64,000 nt of DNA from contig NZ_CP150918.1 in NCBI RefSeq assembly GCF_039908635.1, positions 3,922,001 through 3,986,000 of the forward strand. The letters are read 5' to 3'. Position 1 is the first letter of the stretch; the number at the start of each line of letters is the position of its first letter. The position numbers and the translations under genes were made by a program. Below the pieces are notes generated by a model. The model was not told the DNA's origin and searched no databases. It worked only from the letters and a program-made list of their open reading frames with translations. The stretch is from Pseudomonas purpurea (GTDB taxonomy: Bacteria; Pseudomonadota; Gammaproteobacteria; Pseudomonadales; Pseudomonadaceae). Positions 36,805 to 47,322 of the stretch are shown here, in pieces.

Positions 36805-37133
36805 TCTTCCAACCCGCAGAAATCCCCTGCAGGAAGGGCCGGGCGACGTTCACTTGCTCGCGAACGTCAGCTCCAACATCCATGTTGACTGACACACCGC
36901 CTTCGTCGGATCGCCGCCCAGCGCAGCCCGCTTCCACACCGGTTGCTGATGAACCCACCGCGACAGCGCCAGATCAACATTTACAGCCACATGCATTCGC
37001 CTGCCAACAGGCCTTCGGCATACCCTTTTCAAAATTTATATTGCGCACAATATATTAGCGAGCTACATTTATTTCGCAGCTACTTAGCGCGCAAGCTTTT
37101 AGCGCAAAACAAATCGCGAATGAGGCTCACACC
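36805..37133 (+). other. ohrR-ohr intergenic region
   Basis: 329 bp, GC-rich on the left, AT-rich for the last 110 bp before ohr. The right part has the OhrR box and further TTAGCG-type half sites near 37055 and 37085. The left part contains no feature I recognise. Confidence 0.55.
37037..37054 (+). promoter_or_regulatory. OhrR box (operator) upstream of ohr
   Basis: TATATTG-CGCA-CAATATA is an 18-bp palindrome, 80 bp before the ohr ATG. It fits known OhrR/OspR-type operators (AT-rich inverted repeat around TTGCGCGCAA-like centre). Confidence 0.7.
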
Positions 37134-37554
37134 ATGCAAACTCTCTACACCGCTGTTGCAACCGCCACCGGTGGCCGTGATGGTCGCGCCGTTTCCAGCG
37201 ACAACATCCTCGATGTCAAACTCGCCACCCCCAAAGAACTGGGCGGTGCGGGCGGCGCAGCGACCAATCCCGAGCAATTGTTCGCAGCCGGTTATTCGGC
37301 CTGCTTCATCGGCGCACTGAAATTCGTCGCCAGCCAGACCAAGCGCAAAATTCCGGATGACGCCGCGATCACCGCCCATGTCGGCATCGGTCAGATTCCT
37401 GGCGGTTTCGGTCTGGACATCGACCTGCACGTCAGCCTGCCAGGGCCTGGAGCAGGTCGATGCACAAACCCTGGTCGACGCCGCGCACCAGGTCTGCCCG
37501 TACTCCAACGCCACACGCGGCAATGTGGACGTGCGCCTGCACGTCACCGTCTGA
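37134..37554 (+). pseudogene. ohr: Organic hydroperoxide resistance protein Ohr, frameshifted
   Basis: A thiol peroxidase of the Ohr/OsmC family, about 139 aa when joined. The peroxidatic Cys lies in AAGYSACFIGALKFVAS and the resolving Cys in AAHQVCPYSNATRGNVDV, the latter in a second frame. The break is at GGGCC 37443-37447: removing one G yields VSLPGLEQVDAQTLVDAA. Ohr reduces fatty-acid hydroperoxides and peroxynitrite with lipoylated proteins. It is controlled by OhrR from the palindrome at 37037. The repaired protein has normal length, so decay is not obvious. Confidence 0.9.
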
Positions 37555-37580
37555 GCACCCGCACTTTCCAGACGCGCATA

Positions 37581-37610
37581 AAAAAGCCCGACTCAAAGGT
37601 CGGGCTTTTT
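37581..37610. terminator. Bidirectional terminator between ohr and efp
   Basis: AAAAAGCCCGAC and GTCGGGCTTTTT form a 12-bp stem with a 6-nt loop between convergent genes. Confidence 0.9.
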
Positions 37611-37630
37611 CTTTCCTGCAAAAACTGCGC

Positions 37631-38200
37631 TTATTTAGCACGGCCTTTGTAAGAACCGCCTTCGCGGGTATCGATCTCGATCATGTCGCCGATTTCGATG
37701 AAGTCAGCAACCGACAGCTCGGTACCGTTCTTCAGTTTGGCAGGCTTCATCACCTTGCCGGAAGTGTCACCGCGAGCGGAACCTTCGGTGTAGTCAACCT
37801 GACGCACGATAGTGGTCGGCAGCTCTACGGAAACCAGACGCTCTTCGAAGAAGATCGCTTCGCAAACATCGGTCATGCCTTCTTCAACGAAAGGCAGAAC
37901 AGACTCGATGTCTTCAGCGTTCAGCTCGTACATGGTGTAGTCAGTGGTGTCCATGAACGTGTAGGTGTCGCCGCTGATGAAGGACAGGGTCGCTTCTTTG
38001 CGGTCGAGGATTACGTCGTCCAGTTTGTCGTCGGCGCTGTAAACGATCTCGGTCTTGTAACCGGTCAGCAGGTTTTTCAGCTTGGTCTTCATGATCGCGC
38101 TGTTACGACCGGACTTGGTGAATTCAGCTTTCTGAACCAGCCAAGGGTCGTTTTCGAGACGGATCACCGTACCGGGTTTCAGTTCTTTACCAGTTTTCAT
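37631..38200 (-). CDS. efp: Elongation factor P
   Basis: The 189-aa EF-P relieves ribosome stalling at proline runs. The three beta-barrel domains are complete. The modified tip residue is Arg32 ([11 protein letters not shown]), not Lys, so this is the Pseudomonas/Neisseria type that is rhamnosylated by EarP, whose gene lies just upstream on the same strand. ATG 38200, preceded by AAATTCGGATATTCGCA, lacks a strong ribosome-binding site. A terminator shared with ohr follows. Confidence 0.98.
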   Translation of the reverse strand: MKTGKELKPGTVIRLENDPWLVQKAEFTKSGRNSAIMKTKLKNLLTGYKTEIVYSADDKLDDVILDRKEATLSFISGDTYTFMDTTDYTMYELNAEDIESVLPFVEEGMTDVCEAIFFEERLVSVELPTTIVRQVDYTEGSARGDTSGKVMKPAKLKNGTELSVADFIEIGDMIEIDTREGGSYKGRAK

Positions 38201-38248
38201 TGCGAATATCCGAATTTGGATGGGATTTACAAAAATCTAGGCCGCGTA

Positions 38249-39382
38249 TCATATCCAATTTAGGTAAAACTGCACCAGCGCTGCGGCAAGATCCGCCTGC
38301 AAGGCTTGTTCCAGACACCATGCCTGGGCGTGTTTTTGCAGTTCCGGCCAGTGTTCCTGCGCCGCCAGCCAGTGTTCGGCCATCTCGCCGCCGGTATTCC
38401 ACGCTCGCGACAGACCGCACAACGCCTCGCTGGCCGCCGCTGAAAGCCCTTGGGTGTAGAGCGCGAGAAAGGCGTCGAGCTTCTCCAGATGGACGTCATC
38501 GTCCTGCTGATAAATATGCCACAGCAAGGGCCGAGCGGCCCATTGCGCCCGGACGAACGAGTCTTCGCCGCGTACCGCGTTGAAATCGCAGCACCACAAC
38601 AAGCGGTCGTACTGGTCTTGCCGGACGAATGGCAGCACTTGCACGGTCAGATTGTTACGCACATGCACAGTGCCGACGGTCAAGGGTCCGGACCCGAGCC
38701 AGGCCTGGACATCGCCCAGCACCCTGCCCTCCGGCACCAGCAAATGCGTGGGCCGCACGTCAGCGGCCAGCACCTCCAGCCAACTGGCCAGCCCGGCATT
38801 CTCGTAGGCAAACAGCGAGATCAGCCGCGCACCCGCAGCCGGGATAATCCCCAACCCTTGCAGGAACGCCTGCTGCTGCTTCGCGCTGCGCTGAAATGCC
38901 TCACGCTGTTCCAGCAATCCGCCCTCACGCAACAAACCGCCGGTGCCGGCCTGAAAGCCCGGGAAGAAGAAGTACTTCTGGACCTGCTTGTACTTCACCG
39001 AGGGCAAGCCATGACAGCCGACGATCCAGTCTTCGGCGCTCAGGTAGTCAAGGTTCAGCCACAGCGGAACGCTTGGGCGTTCGGCCATGGCCTCCATGTA
39101 GGCGGCGGGCAATTGGCAGGCGAACGCTGCAATCACCACATCGGCCGCAGGCGTTGGCTGCCAGTCGGCCGGCCATTGACGCACTTCGACGTCCTGCTGC
39201 CATTGCTGGCTGGCCGCGATGTCGATTTCCGGGCACATACGTTCGAACGCCCGCAAATCGTCGACCCACAACCGAACCGCGTACGGGTGCTCGGCCACCA
39301 ATTGCCGGGCCAGGCGCCACGTCACGCCGATGTCGCCATAGTTATCGACAACCGTGCAGAAAATATCCCAGGTGACTTTCAT
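38249..39382 (-). CDS. earP: EarP, EF-P arginine-32 rhamnosyltransferase
   Basis: A 377-aa GT104 glycosyltransferase that transfers rhamnose from dTDP-rhamnose to Arg32 of EF-P. Diagnostic segments are the N-terminal FCTVVDNYGDIGVTWRLARQ (active-site Asp and the nucleotide loop) and the C-terminal LPFVRQDQYDRLLWCCDFN, then VRGEDSFVRAQWAARPLLWH. ATG 39382 (GGAG 8 bases upstream) is preferred over ATG 39394. It is upstream of efp with a 48-bp gap, consistent with co-transcription of modifier and substrate. Confidence 0.95.
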   Translation of the reverse strand: MKVTWDIFCTVVDNYGDIGVTWRLARQLVAEHPYAVRLWVDDLRAFERMCPEIDIAASQQWQQDVEVRQWPADWQPTPAADVVIAAFACQLPAAYMEAMAERPSVPLWLNLDYLSAEDWIVGCHGLPSVKYKQVQKYFFFPGFQAGTGGLLREGGLLEQREAFQRSAKQQQAFLQGLGIIPAAGARLISLFAYENAGLASWLEVLAADVRPTHLLVPEGRVLGDVQAWLGSGPLTVGTVHVRNNLTVQVLPFVRQDQYDRLLWCCDFNAVRGEDSFVRAQWAARPLLWHIYQQDDDVHLEKLDAFLALYTQGLSAAASEALCGLSRAWNTGGEMAEHWLAAQEHWPELQKHAQAWCLEQALQADLAAALVQFYLNWI

Positions 39383-39503
39383 TCCGGGCTCCATGAGACA
39401 AAGGCTGCAATTGTCCGCATAAATCGTTGCGTGCAGAAGGGCCGACGCCGATTAATCTTCATGCGACAATCGCCGCTTGCCCACATTCCAGCAGGATGCC
39501 GCC

Positions 39504-39899
39504 ATGCCGTACCGCTCGACTCCCCGCCGCCCGTTGCGTATCAACGTCAATGCCATCCAGTTGACCGTCAGCATTGCCTTGGGTTTATGGTTGGGTTTCC
39601 TGGCCATCGCCCTGACCTGCTGGCTGGCTGCCCGCTTTGTGTTCGCCCCGCAACTGGCGCCCGTGGCCGAAGCCGTTCAGCAGTTGGCCAAGCCACCGGT
39701 CGTGGAGCCCGTCGCGCCCAACCCGATGTTCGAGCAGTACCAGGAAAACCTGCGCAAGAACGAACAGCAGCAAACCCTCGATCAGGCTCGTAGCAACCCA
39801 CGCAATCTGTCCAATGCCAAGTGCCAGTTCTGGCTGCAACAGGACCAGACCGCCCCCAGCGAAAAATCCCGCGCCAACGTCCTGCAATTTTGCGATTGA
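39504..39899 (+). CDS. Small membrane protein of unknown function
   Basis: A 131-aa protein with one membrane span (about residues 18-45, LTVSIALGLWLGFLAIALTC) and a C-terminal periplasmic or cytosolic helix with QYQENLRKNEQQQTLDQARS, ending in AKCQFWLQQDQTAP. I do not recognise a family. ATG 39504 follows CAGGATGCCGCC. It ends 2 bp before the next gene, so the two are likely an operon. Confidence 0.75.
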   Translation: MPYRSTPRRPLRINVNAIQLTVSIALGLWLGFLAIALTCWLAARFVFAPQLAPVAEAVQQLAKPPVVEPVAPNPMFEQYQENLRKNEQQQTLDQARSNPRNLSNAKCQFWLQQDQTAPSEKSRANVLQFCD

Positions 39900-39901
39900 T
39901 C

Positions 39902-41364
<1,463 letters not shown>

Positions 41365-41468
41365 TCAAAGCAGATAGACGCCACGGGCATCAGCGACGGT
41401 ATATAACTATATTAATGGTTTGAATAATAAATCTAGAACTTTTTTGTCAAAAGGCCAGTATTCATGCA

Positions 41469-41969
41469 TCAACTGTCTCCGTAACGCCGACGCTGCACCA
41501 ACGGCACCAGATAGACCGGCACCTGGGCCAATTGCAGCACCCGCGATGCGGTACGCCCCAACGGGGTTTCCCCACCCGCCCCATGGCTGTGACTCCCTAC
41601 GATCAACAAATCCACCGAGAGTTTCTGCGCCTGTTCAAGAATCACTTGCGACGGATCGCCCTGGAACACCCTCACCGACTGGATCAGCGCCAGGTCCTGC
41701 TGCCCCTCCCCCAACTCTTCACGAAAACTGTCGAGCACCCGCTGCTCGATATTGGCCATCACGGTGTTCAGCCCCTCGCTGTGAAACTCGCTCAAGGCTT
41801 GTTCGTCGAGGTAGCTTTGCAGCACCGACTCGGCAAACAACCCCATGGGTTCGACGGCGTGCACCACATACAAATCGGCTTTGAATGTTCGCGCCAATGC
41901 CAAGGCATGCTGCATCACATAAGGCGCGTACAGGCCGAGGTCAGTGGCGTACAACATCGAACGAATCAT
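41469..41969 (-). CDS. Universal stress protein (UspA family)
   Basis: A 166-aa single-domain Usp. The N-terminal strand MIRSMLYATDLG is typical. The ATP-binding motif lies in DLLIVGSHSHGAGGETPLGRTASRVL, of the G-x2-G-x9-G-(S/T) type, suggesting the ATP-binding subfamily. VHAVEPMG and VPVYLVPL fit the fold. ATG 41969. Downstream is cysB after 113 bp. Physiological trigger unknown. Confidence 0.92.
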   Translation of the reverse strand: MIRSMLYATDLGLYAPYVMQHALALARTFKADLYVVHAVEPMGLFAESVLQSYLDEQALSEFHSEGLNTVMANIEQRVLDSFREELGEGQQDLALIQSVRVFQGDPSQVILEQAQKLSVDLLIVGSHSHGAGGETPLGRTASRVLQLAQVPVYLVPLVQRRRYGDS

Positions 41970-42052
41970 GTGACCTCCTCGGGTGCCAAGATGGCGGAGA
42001 TTGATTCAGCTTAGCAGTGCCGCGACGAGTTCGGCGTCCCGTGCCACGGGGC

Positions 42053-42958
42053 TTAAACCTTCAGTTCATTGCTGATGCCATGAGGAACGTGACCGGTCGC
42101 GACCACCTCGCGAGCGAGCTCGCAGTGCCCGGTCTGATCGTCGAAAAACACGTCCGCCGCGAAGGCTTCGAGGAACGCCGACTTCTGCAGGCCGCCCAGG
42201 AACAGAGACTCGTCAAGACGAATATCCCACTCGCGCAATGTGCGAATGACCCGCTCATGCGCTGGCGCCGAACGGGCCGTCACCAAGGCCGTGCGGATGG
42301 GGCAGGCATCCTCGGGGAACTCGCGCTGCAACAAATTGAGCGCTTCCAGAAAGCCCCTGAACGGCCCGCCGCGCAACGGCTCGCGGGCCGACTCACGTTC
42401 GCTGGCCTGAAAAGCCTCAAGGCCTCCCGACTGATAAATGCGCTCCGATTCATCGGAGAACAGCACCGCGTCACCGTCGAACGCAATGCGCAATTCTTCA
42501 CTGGCCGCACGGCTCGCGCCCCCCGACAAAATGGTCGCGGCTGCAAACCCAGCGTCCAGTGCACTGCGCACATCGTCGGCGTGGGTGGAGAGAAACAGGT
42601 CGCAATCGAAGGCTTTCAAATACGGATACGGACTGCGCCCACCGACAAATGCCGCGCGGGAAATGGCCAGCCCGTAAGAGTGAATCGAGTTGAAAACCCG
42701 CAGGCCGGTGTCGGCGCTGTTGCGCGAAACCAGCACCACTTCGACCCTCGCTCGTCCGAGGCTGGCGTTCAAGTTCAAGAGTTTTTGCACCAAAGGAAAC
42801 GCGTCCCCCGGCGCAAGAACCTCGTCCTCGTGTTCGATCTGATACTGCCGATAGGCTTCGACACCGCTCGCCAGATACACCTTGTGGCTCTCGCTCAAGT
42901 CAAACAGAGCCCGCGAAGAAATCGCCAGCACCAGTTTGTCAGTCAACGCCTTTGCCAT
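42053..42958 (-). CDS. 5'-nucleotidase (PF06189 family)
   Basis: A 301-aa cytosolic 5'-nucleotidase-like protein of the family related to vertebrate cN-I. Visible HAD-like signatures include LVLAISSRALFDLSES and the C-terminal FFDDQTGHCELAREVV; SRNSADTGLRVFNSI also fits. The gene is complete; ATG 42958. It probably dephosphorylates (deoxy)nucleoside monophosphates; which one is unknown. It is 25 bp from the panE stop on the same strand, so it may be in the thioredoxin-panE operon. Confidence 0.85.
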   Translation of the reverse strand: MAKALTDKLVLAISSRALFDLSESHKVYLASGVEAYRQYQIEHEDEVLAPGDAFPLVQKLLNLNASLGRARVEVVLVSRNSADTGLRVFNSIHSYGLAISRAAFVGGRSPYPYLKAFDCDLFLSTHADDVRSALDAGFAAATILSGGASRAASEELRIAFDGDAVLFSDESERIYQSGGLEAFQASERESAREPLRGGPFRGFLEALNLLQREFPEDACPIRTALVTARSAPAHERVIRTLREWDIRLDESLFLGGLQKSAFLEAFAADVFFDDQTGHCELAREVVATGHVPHGISNELKV

Positions 42959-42982
42959 TTCATTCTCCCTCGACAGATCGAC

Positions 42983-43947
42983 TCAGGCGTTGCGCCGATC
43001 AATAAAGCGCAACGCCTGATACAACGCTTCAATTCTTGGTAACTCGCAACCGTGGGCCTTGGCCGCGGCCAAGGGGCGGGCGTAGATCGCCGCCAGTTCC
43101 AACGGTCGCTTGTGCACGAAATCGTGGTACATGCTCGGCCAGTAATCGGGCATGCGTTCAGTCACCTTGAACAGGTGCTCGGCGTACCCGACGGGCAACT
43201 CATAACCACAGGCCTGAGCGCCCTGTACCACTTCAGCCATCAGCGCCTGAATCAACGCGCGGCTGTCGGTATCGGCCATCAACGGCGTGGTGCTCGCACC
43301 GAGCAACACCGACAACCCGTTGTAGGGAACATTCCAGACCAGTTTTTGCCAACGCGCCTGTTGCAGGTTGGCCATGGCCTGGGACTCCAGACCAGCGGTG
43401 CGAAACAACTGCGCACCCTCCTCGACAATCGCCTGACGCGCCGCCTCGTCAAGCTGAGCCGGACCGCTGTGATAACCGATGTTCACCGCCCCCAGTGCTT
43501 GATGCTCGATCACGCCGGGACCGGCGCGATGCACGCAGATAAAACACAAGCCGCCCAGCAGATGCAGCGAGTCGGGGAGCAAGGTACGCAGGCTGTCTTC
43601 GACGTCCAGGCCGTTTTGCAGCACCAGCACTTTGGCGCCCGAGGCTGCGGCCTGAATGATGGCTGGGGCCAGTTCGGTGTTGCTGGTGGTTTTGGCGCCC
43701 ACCAGCAGCCAATCGCAGGGCGGCATGTCCTGGGCCGACGCATAGGCCCCTGCACCGGGTTCAGATTCAACGAGCCGTGCACGGCACTTTCGAGTTTCAG
43801 GCCGCGCTCGGCGACCGCAGAAAACTCGCTGCGCAACAGAAAGTGCACATCGAACCCGGCACGCGCCAACATCACACCGTAGAAACCACCAATGGCTCCG
43901 GTGCCGATCATGCCAATAGTGGGTCTGGAAACAGCGGCATCCTTCAT
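42983..43947 (-). pseudogene. panE: Ketopantoate reductase-family (PanE) protein, frameshifted
   Basis: 2-dehydropantoate 2-reductase-like enzyme, about 320 aa when joined. The NADP(H) loop is IGMIGTGAIGGFYGVMLAR near residue 13. The C-terminal domain (in the second frame) has LVWNVPYNGLSVLLG, with the family Asn and Ser, and KRPLELAAIYARPLAAAKAHG. The break is at GGCCCC 43745-43750 (coding GGGGCC), where the net change is +2 or -1. Removing two bases gives NLNPVQAYASAQDMPPCDW. It overlaps the thioredoxin gene by 4 bp. This may be a paralogue rather than the essential pantothenate gene. Confidence 0.85.
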
Positions 43948-44270
43948 GGCAATTCCTCTGCGGGTCGGGCAAGCGCCTGCGCGACGGCTTCATTGAGTCG
44001 GGATTGAGTCAGGCGTGTTTGCAAGGCACCATAAAACTCACCGTCGCGTACCACGAACAGCGCCGGCAAGTGGAACACTTCATAACGCGCAACCACGCCA
44101 CCGTTGTGCCCGACATCGATCCAGCACAAACGATCGACTGCCAGGGCCAGCCCCGGCAAGTGCCGGTGCGCCCAACGACAACTGGCGCAACCATCGCCGG
44201 TGAAAATCACCAGTGACACACCGCTCATCGCCAGCAGCCGTTGATCGGCGTCGAAATCGGTCAGTTGCAT
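43944..44270 (-). CDS. Thioredoxin-family protein
   Basis: A 108-aa thioredoxin-fold protein. The redox site is C28-A-S-C31 in GDGCASCRWAHRHLPG, and the cis-Pro is in YEVFHLPALFVVRDGEF. CASC differs from canonical CGPC, suggesting a different redox potential. ATG 44270 is chosen; an in-frame GTG at 44279 is possible. It overlaps panE by 4 bp. Partner unknown. Confidence 0.85.
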   Translation of the reverse strand: MQLTDFDADQRLLAMSGVSLVIFTGDGCASCRWAHRHLPGLALAVDRLCWIDVGHNGGVVARYEVFHLPALFVVRDGEFYGALQTRLTQSRLNEAVAQALARPAEELP

Positions 44271-44295
44271 TTCGGCCACTATACTGGGGGAAACA

Positions 44296-44772
44296 ATGTC
44301 GATTGACCGACACCCGGAGTCCGCATTCATGGGACGTTTTCTTCCTCATCCTGACGATGTGCCTGTCGAGTTAACGCTGCTCAAGCATCAATGCATTTCT
44401 CGACAGCGGCTGCACACTATCAGCCTCGGCGGCGTGGCATGCAATTACCACCGCGCCTGGCGAAAAGGCACGGCACTGGAAGTGCGCATACCGACCCTCA
44501 GCGAAACGGTGTGTTATCTAGGCTATGTGGCCTGGTGCCTGCGACGAAAGCACAGCTATCTGGTCGGCATCGCATTCATCGATGAGCAGACCCTGTTCAG
44601 CGCCCGGATGGGCGAGCAAGTCTGCCAGATCGAACGTTACTGCCGCCTGCACGAGCCCCAGGCTGAACAGCAGAATGCCCAGGTCCTGGCCCTTGAATGG
44701 GTGCAGCAACACGCCGACGAGTTCTCCCACGACACGCTTCGCAAGGCGTTTACGCAGCCGGCGCTGGATTAA
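44296..44772 (+). CDS. PilZ-domain protein (probable c-di-GMP receptor)
   Basis: A 158-aa single-domain PilZ-like protein. The RxxxR motif is represented by SRQRLHTISLGGVACNYHRA, with the following (D/N)xSxxG element as TISLGG. The remaining beta-barrel strands are VRIPTLSETVCYLGYVAWCL and YLVGIAFIDEQ. The first Arg segment appears intact, but the Asp/Asn of DxSxxG is replaced by Thr, so affinity is uncertain. Start at ATG 44296 (GGGGGAAACA upstream) or ATG 44329. It is divergent from the thioredoxin gene with only about 25 bp between starts. Confidence 0.8.
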   Translation: MSIDRHPESAFMGRFLPHPDDVPVELTLLKHQCISRQRLHTISLGGVACNYHRAWRKGTALEVRIPTLSETVCYLGYVAWCLRRKHSYLVGIAFIDEQTLFSARMGEQVCQIERYCRLHEPQAEQQNAQVLALEWVQQHADEFSHDTLRKAFTQPALD

Positions 44773-44904
44773 ACCCGCGCCTGCCCATTGTCGAGCAACC
44801 GGTTAACGCGCTAAGGTTCGGCTCCCCGCTGCGCTTAAATCATGCTGTGCTCCGCCGCGCGGGGATCGCTGGCGGCCGGCACCCGTGACCTGACGAGTAA
44901 CACG

Positions 44905-45981
44905 ATGGCTGATTTACCGATCAATGACCTAAACGTCGCCTCCAACGAAACCCTGATCACTCCCGATCAGCTCAAGCGTGATATTCCCCTGAGCGATGCC
45001 GCCCTGCGCACCGTGACCAAGGGTCGCGAAGTGATTCGCAATATTCTGGACGGCACCGACCACCGCCTGTTCGTCGTCATCGGGCCCTGCTCGATCCACG
45101 ACATCAAGGCTGCACACGAATATGCCGAGCGCCTCAAGGCCCTCGCCGCAGAAGTGTCCGACACCTTGTACCTGGTCATGCGGGTGTATTTCGAGAAGCC
45201 GCGTACCACCGTCGGCTGGAAAGGCCTGATCAACGACCCGTACCTGGACGACTCGTTCAAGATCCAGGACGGTCTGCACATCGGTCGTCAGTTGCTGCTG
45301 GACCTGGCTGAAATGGGCCTGCCGACCGCCACCGAAGCGCTCGATCCGATCTCCCCGCAATACCTGCAGGACCTGATCAGCTGGTCGGCCATTGGCGCCC
45401 GCACCACCGAATCCCAGACGCACCGTGAAATGGCTTCGGGCCTGTCCTCGGCCGTCGGCTTCAAGAACGGCACCGACGGTGGCCTGACCGTTGCCATCAA
45501 CGCCCTGCAATCGGTCTCCAGCCCTCACCGCTTCCTGGGCATCAACCAGGAAGGTGGCGTCTCGATCGTCACCACCAAGGGCAACGCCTACGGTCACGTG
45601 GTGCTGCGCGGCGGCAACGGCAAGCCGAACTACGATTCGGTCAGCGTCGCGCTGTGCGAACAAGCGCTGAACAAGGCCAAGATCAAGCCCAACATCATGG
45701 TCGATTGCAGCCACGCCAACTCCAACAAAGACCCGGCACTGCAACCGCTGGTGATGGAGAACGTGGCCAACCAGATCCTCGAAGGCAACCAGTCGATCAT
45801 CGGCCTGATGGTCGAGAGTCATCTGAACTGGGGCTGCCAGGCCATCCCCAAAGACCTCACCGAATTGCAATACGGCGTGTCGATCACCGACGCCTGCATT
45901 GACTGGTCGGCCACTGAAAACACCTTGCGCAGCATGCATGCCAAGCTCAAGGATGTGCTGCCTAAGCGTGATCGCACCTGA
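44905..45981 (+). CDS. Class I DAHP synthase
   Basis: 3-deoxy-7-phosphoheptulonate synthase of the AroFGH type, 358 aa, catalysing the first shikimate step. Conserved segments are VVIGPCSIHDIKAAHEYAERL, with the metal-binding Cys; MRVYFEKPRTTVGWKGLIND; GARTTESQTHREMASGLS; GKPNYDS; and the metal ligands in DCSHANSNKDP and DACIDW. The feedback-site residues cannot be assigned by eye. ATG 44905 is the usual start (MADLPINDLNVAS). A strong terminator follows. The class II copy at 30404 duplicates the activity. Confidence 0.94.
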   Translation: MADLPINDLNVASNETLITPDQLKRDIPLSDAALRTVTKGREVIRNILDGTDHRLFVVIGPCSIHDIKAAHEYAERLKALAAEVSDTLYLVMRVYFEKPRTTVGWKGLINDPYLDDSFKIQDGLHIGRQLLLDLAEMGLPTATEALDPISPQYLQDLISWSAIGARTTESQTHREMASGLSSAVGFKNGTDGGLTVAINALQSVSSPHRFLGINQEGGVSIVTTKGNAYGHVVLRGGNGKPNYDSVSVALCEQALNKAKIKPNIMVDCSHANSNKDPALQPLVMENVANQILEGNQSIIGLMVESHLNWGCQAIPKDLTELQYGVSITDACIDWSATENTLRSMHAKLKDVLPKRDRT

Positions 45982-46001
45982 TCGCATTCAGCGCACACAA
46001 A

Positions 46002-46029
46002 AACGCCGGGCTTAGCCCGGCGTTTTTTT
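46002..46029. terminator. Terminator after the class I DAHP synthase
   Basis: AACGCCGGGC and GCCCGGCGTT form a 10-bp stem with a 3-nt loop and a run of T. It also serves the convergent acetyltransferase gene. Confidence 0.92.
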
Positions 46030-46049
46030 ATTGTGTTCGGTGACCCTGA

Positions 46050-46334
46050 TCAGAGCTTGGCAGCGTGGCGCTGATGGCGCTCCATGTAACGCTCCACGTA
46101 GGAACACGAAGGGATGACGGTGTAACCCATCTGTTCCGCGTACTCGAGCGCCTGCTCGGTCAACGCAGCGGCGATGCCTCGGCCACGCAACGCGTTGGGC
46201 ACGAACGTGCGATAGATGTCCAGGGTTTGCTTACCCAGGTCCATATAGGTCAGGTAGGCACGATGACCGTCCACATTGGTCTCGAACTGATGACCAGCCT
46301 GGTCATGGTGGATGGACAACGCCTCGCTCATCAC
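46050..46334 (-). CDS. GNAT-type N-acetyltransferase (YjdJ/PF14542)
   Basis: A 94-aa short GNAT protein of the N-acetyltransferase-2 family. The acetyl-CoA loop is in FVPNALRGRGIAAALTEQAL, and the end reads VIPSCSYVERYMERH. Small acetyltransferases of this class (human GTLF3B-like) have no defined bacterial substrate. ATG 46334 or 46331. The gene ends 20 bp before the terminator of the DAHP synthase. Confidence 0.88.
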   Translation of the reverse strand: MMSEALSIHHDQAGHQFETNVDGHRAYLTYMDLGKQTLDIYRTFVPNALRGRGIAAALTEQALEYAEQMGYTVIPSCSYVERYMERHQRHAAKL

Positions 46335-46942
46335 TACTCCTCGCGGGTCTTGAATTGACCCCTACCTTACCGATGTTTTTCCGGCGAAGGAACCTCTACG
46401 CCACCCCGTGCCTGACTGGACACCGAGAAGAGCCGTACTGATCTCGCGTTACCCGAGCACGTATCAAATAGTAGGCGCCATTGGCGCAAATGCTCAAGAC
46501 GCGCTCGTCATGCCGATGCAGCCCGGGGTCACACAGAAGCGGCCCGACCGGACTTTCCCCTCGGTCGATTGCCTGAACATTGCCGGATGTTGAGACTTAA
46601 GACGAGCGCCCTTTGTTAAAGTCACCTCTACATCGACAAAGATACGTGAAGCGCTACGCAGAATCTGAACAAAAGTGTAGACGAATCAATATAGATCGAC
46701 TTCAGGCACTACCAGCAACTAGCCTCGGGTATCCGGCAGCCTGCTCAGGACGGGGTTCACAACTGAATATTTTTTATACAGCGCACTGAAAAGTTGCCCG
46801 AAAAAGATTCAACGCCTACAATTTTTTTTGCATCTTGCGCTACGTCAGTTTACTTACTACAAGTAATGGGTAGTATGTACGCCGGCTATTTCCTCACTCT
46901 GAAGAGATAGCTATTAATAGAAAGTCCTTGAAGGGGAACACG
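46335..46942. other. 608-bp non-coding region before oprI
   Basis: No convincing ORF. The left half has normal GC content; the last 200 bp before oprI are AT-rich and presumably contain the strong lipoprotein promoter and a long leader. ORFs of about 60 codons across 46408-46593 lack a ribosome-binding site and normal codon bias. No repeat or RNA family recognised. Confidence 0.55.
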
Positions 46943-47194
46943 ATGAACAACGTTCTGAAATTCTCTGCTCTGGCCTTGGCCGCAGTTCTGGCTACCGGTT
47001 GCAGCAGCGCCTCCAAAGAAACCGAAGCTCGTCTGACTGCAACTGAAGACGCAGCAGCTCGCTCCCAGGCTCGTGCAGACGAAGCGTATCGTAAAGCTGA
47101 TGAAGCTCTGGCTGCTGCTCAAAAAGCACAACAGACTGCTGACGAAGCTAACGAGCGTGCTCTGCGCATGCTGGAAAAAGCTAGCCGCAAGTAA
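46943..47194 (+). CDS. oprI: OprI, major outer-membrane lipoprotein
   Basis: An 83-aa Lpp/Braun-type lipoprotein, one of the most abundant Pseudomonas proteins. Signal peptide 1-19 ends in the lipobox LATGCSS with Cys20. The mature protein is a coiled coil with Ala/Glu/Asp heptads ([20 protein letters not shown]) and a C-terminal Lys (ASRK) that can be linked to peptidoglycan. The ATG at 46943 follows AAGGGGAACACG. The codon usage is strongly biased, as expected of a highly expressed gene. A strong terminator follows. Confidence 0.98.
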   Translation: MNNVLKFSALALAAVLATGCSSASKETEARLTATEDAAARSQARADEAYRKADEALAAAQKAQQTADEANERALRMLEKASRK

Positions 47195-47215
47195 TAGTCC
47201 CTCGGGATTGTTATC

Positions 47216-47248
47216 AAGCCGACCCATTACTTGGGTCGGCTTTTTTTT
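47216..47248 (+). terminator. oprI terminator
   Basis: AAGCCGACCCA and TGGGTCGGCTT form an 11-bp stem with a 5-nt loop, followed by a run of T. Confidence 0.93.
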
Positions 47249-47270
47249 GCCCGGGGTTTCTGTCGGTCAT

Positions 47271-47306
47271 AAAAAAACCCGCCGAAGCAGTCATGCCTCG
47301 GCGGGT
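47271..47306 (-). terminator. Terminator for the L,D-transpeptidase gene
   Basis: On the minus strand ACCCGCCGA pairs with TCGGCGGGT around a 12-nt loop, followed by seven T. It lies just after the transpeptidase stop. Confidence 0.85.
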
Positions 47307-47322
47307 CGCTTTTGACGGCTTA

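Noticed and set aside
46408..46593. A 61-codon frame before oprI
   Set aside because: No ribosome-binding site, no hydrophobic or motif pattern and atypical residue use. It is probably random.
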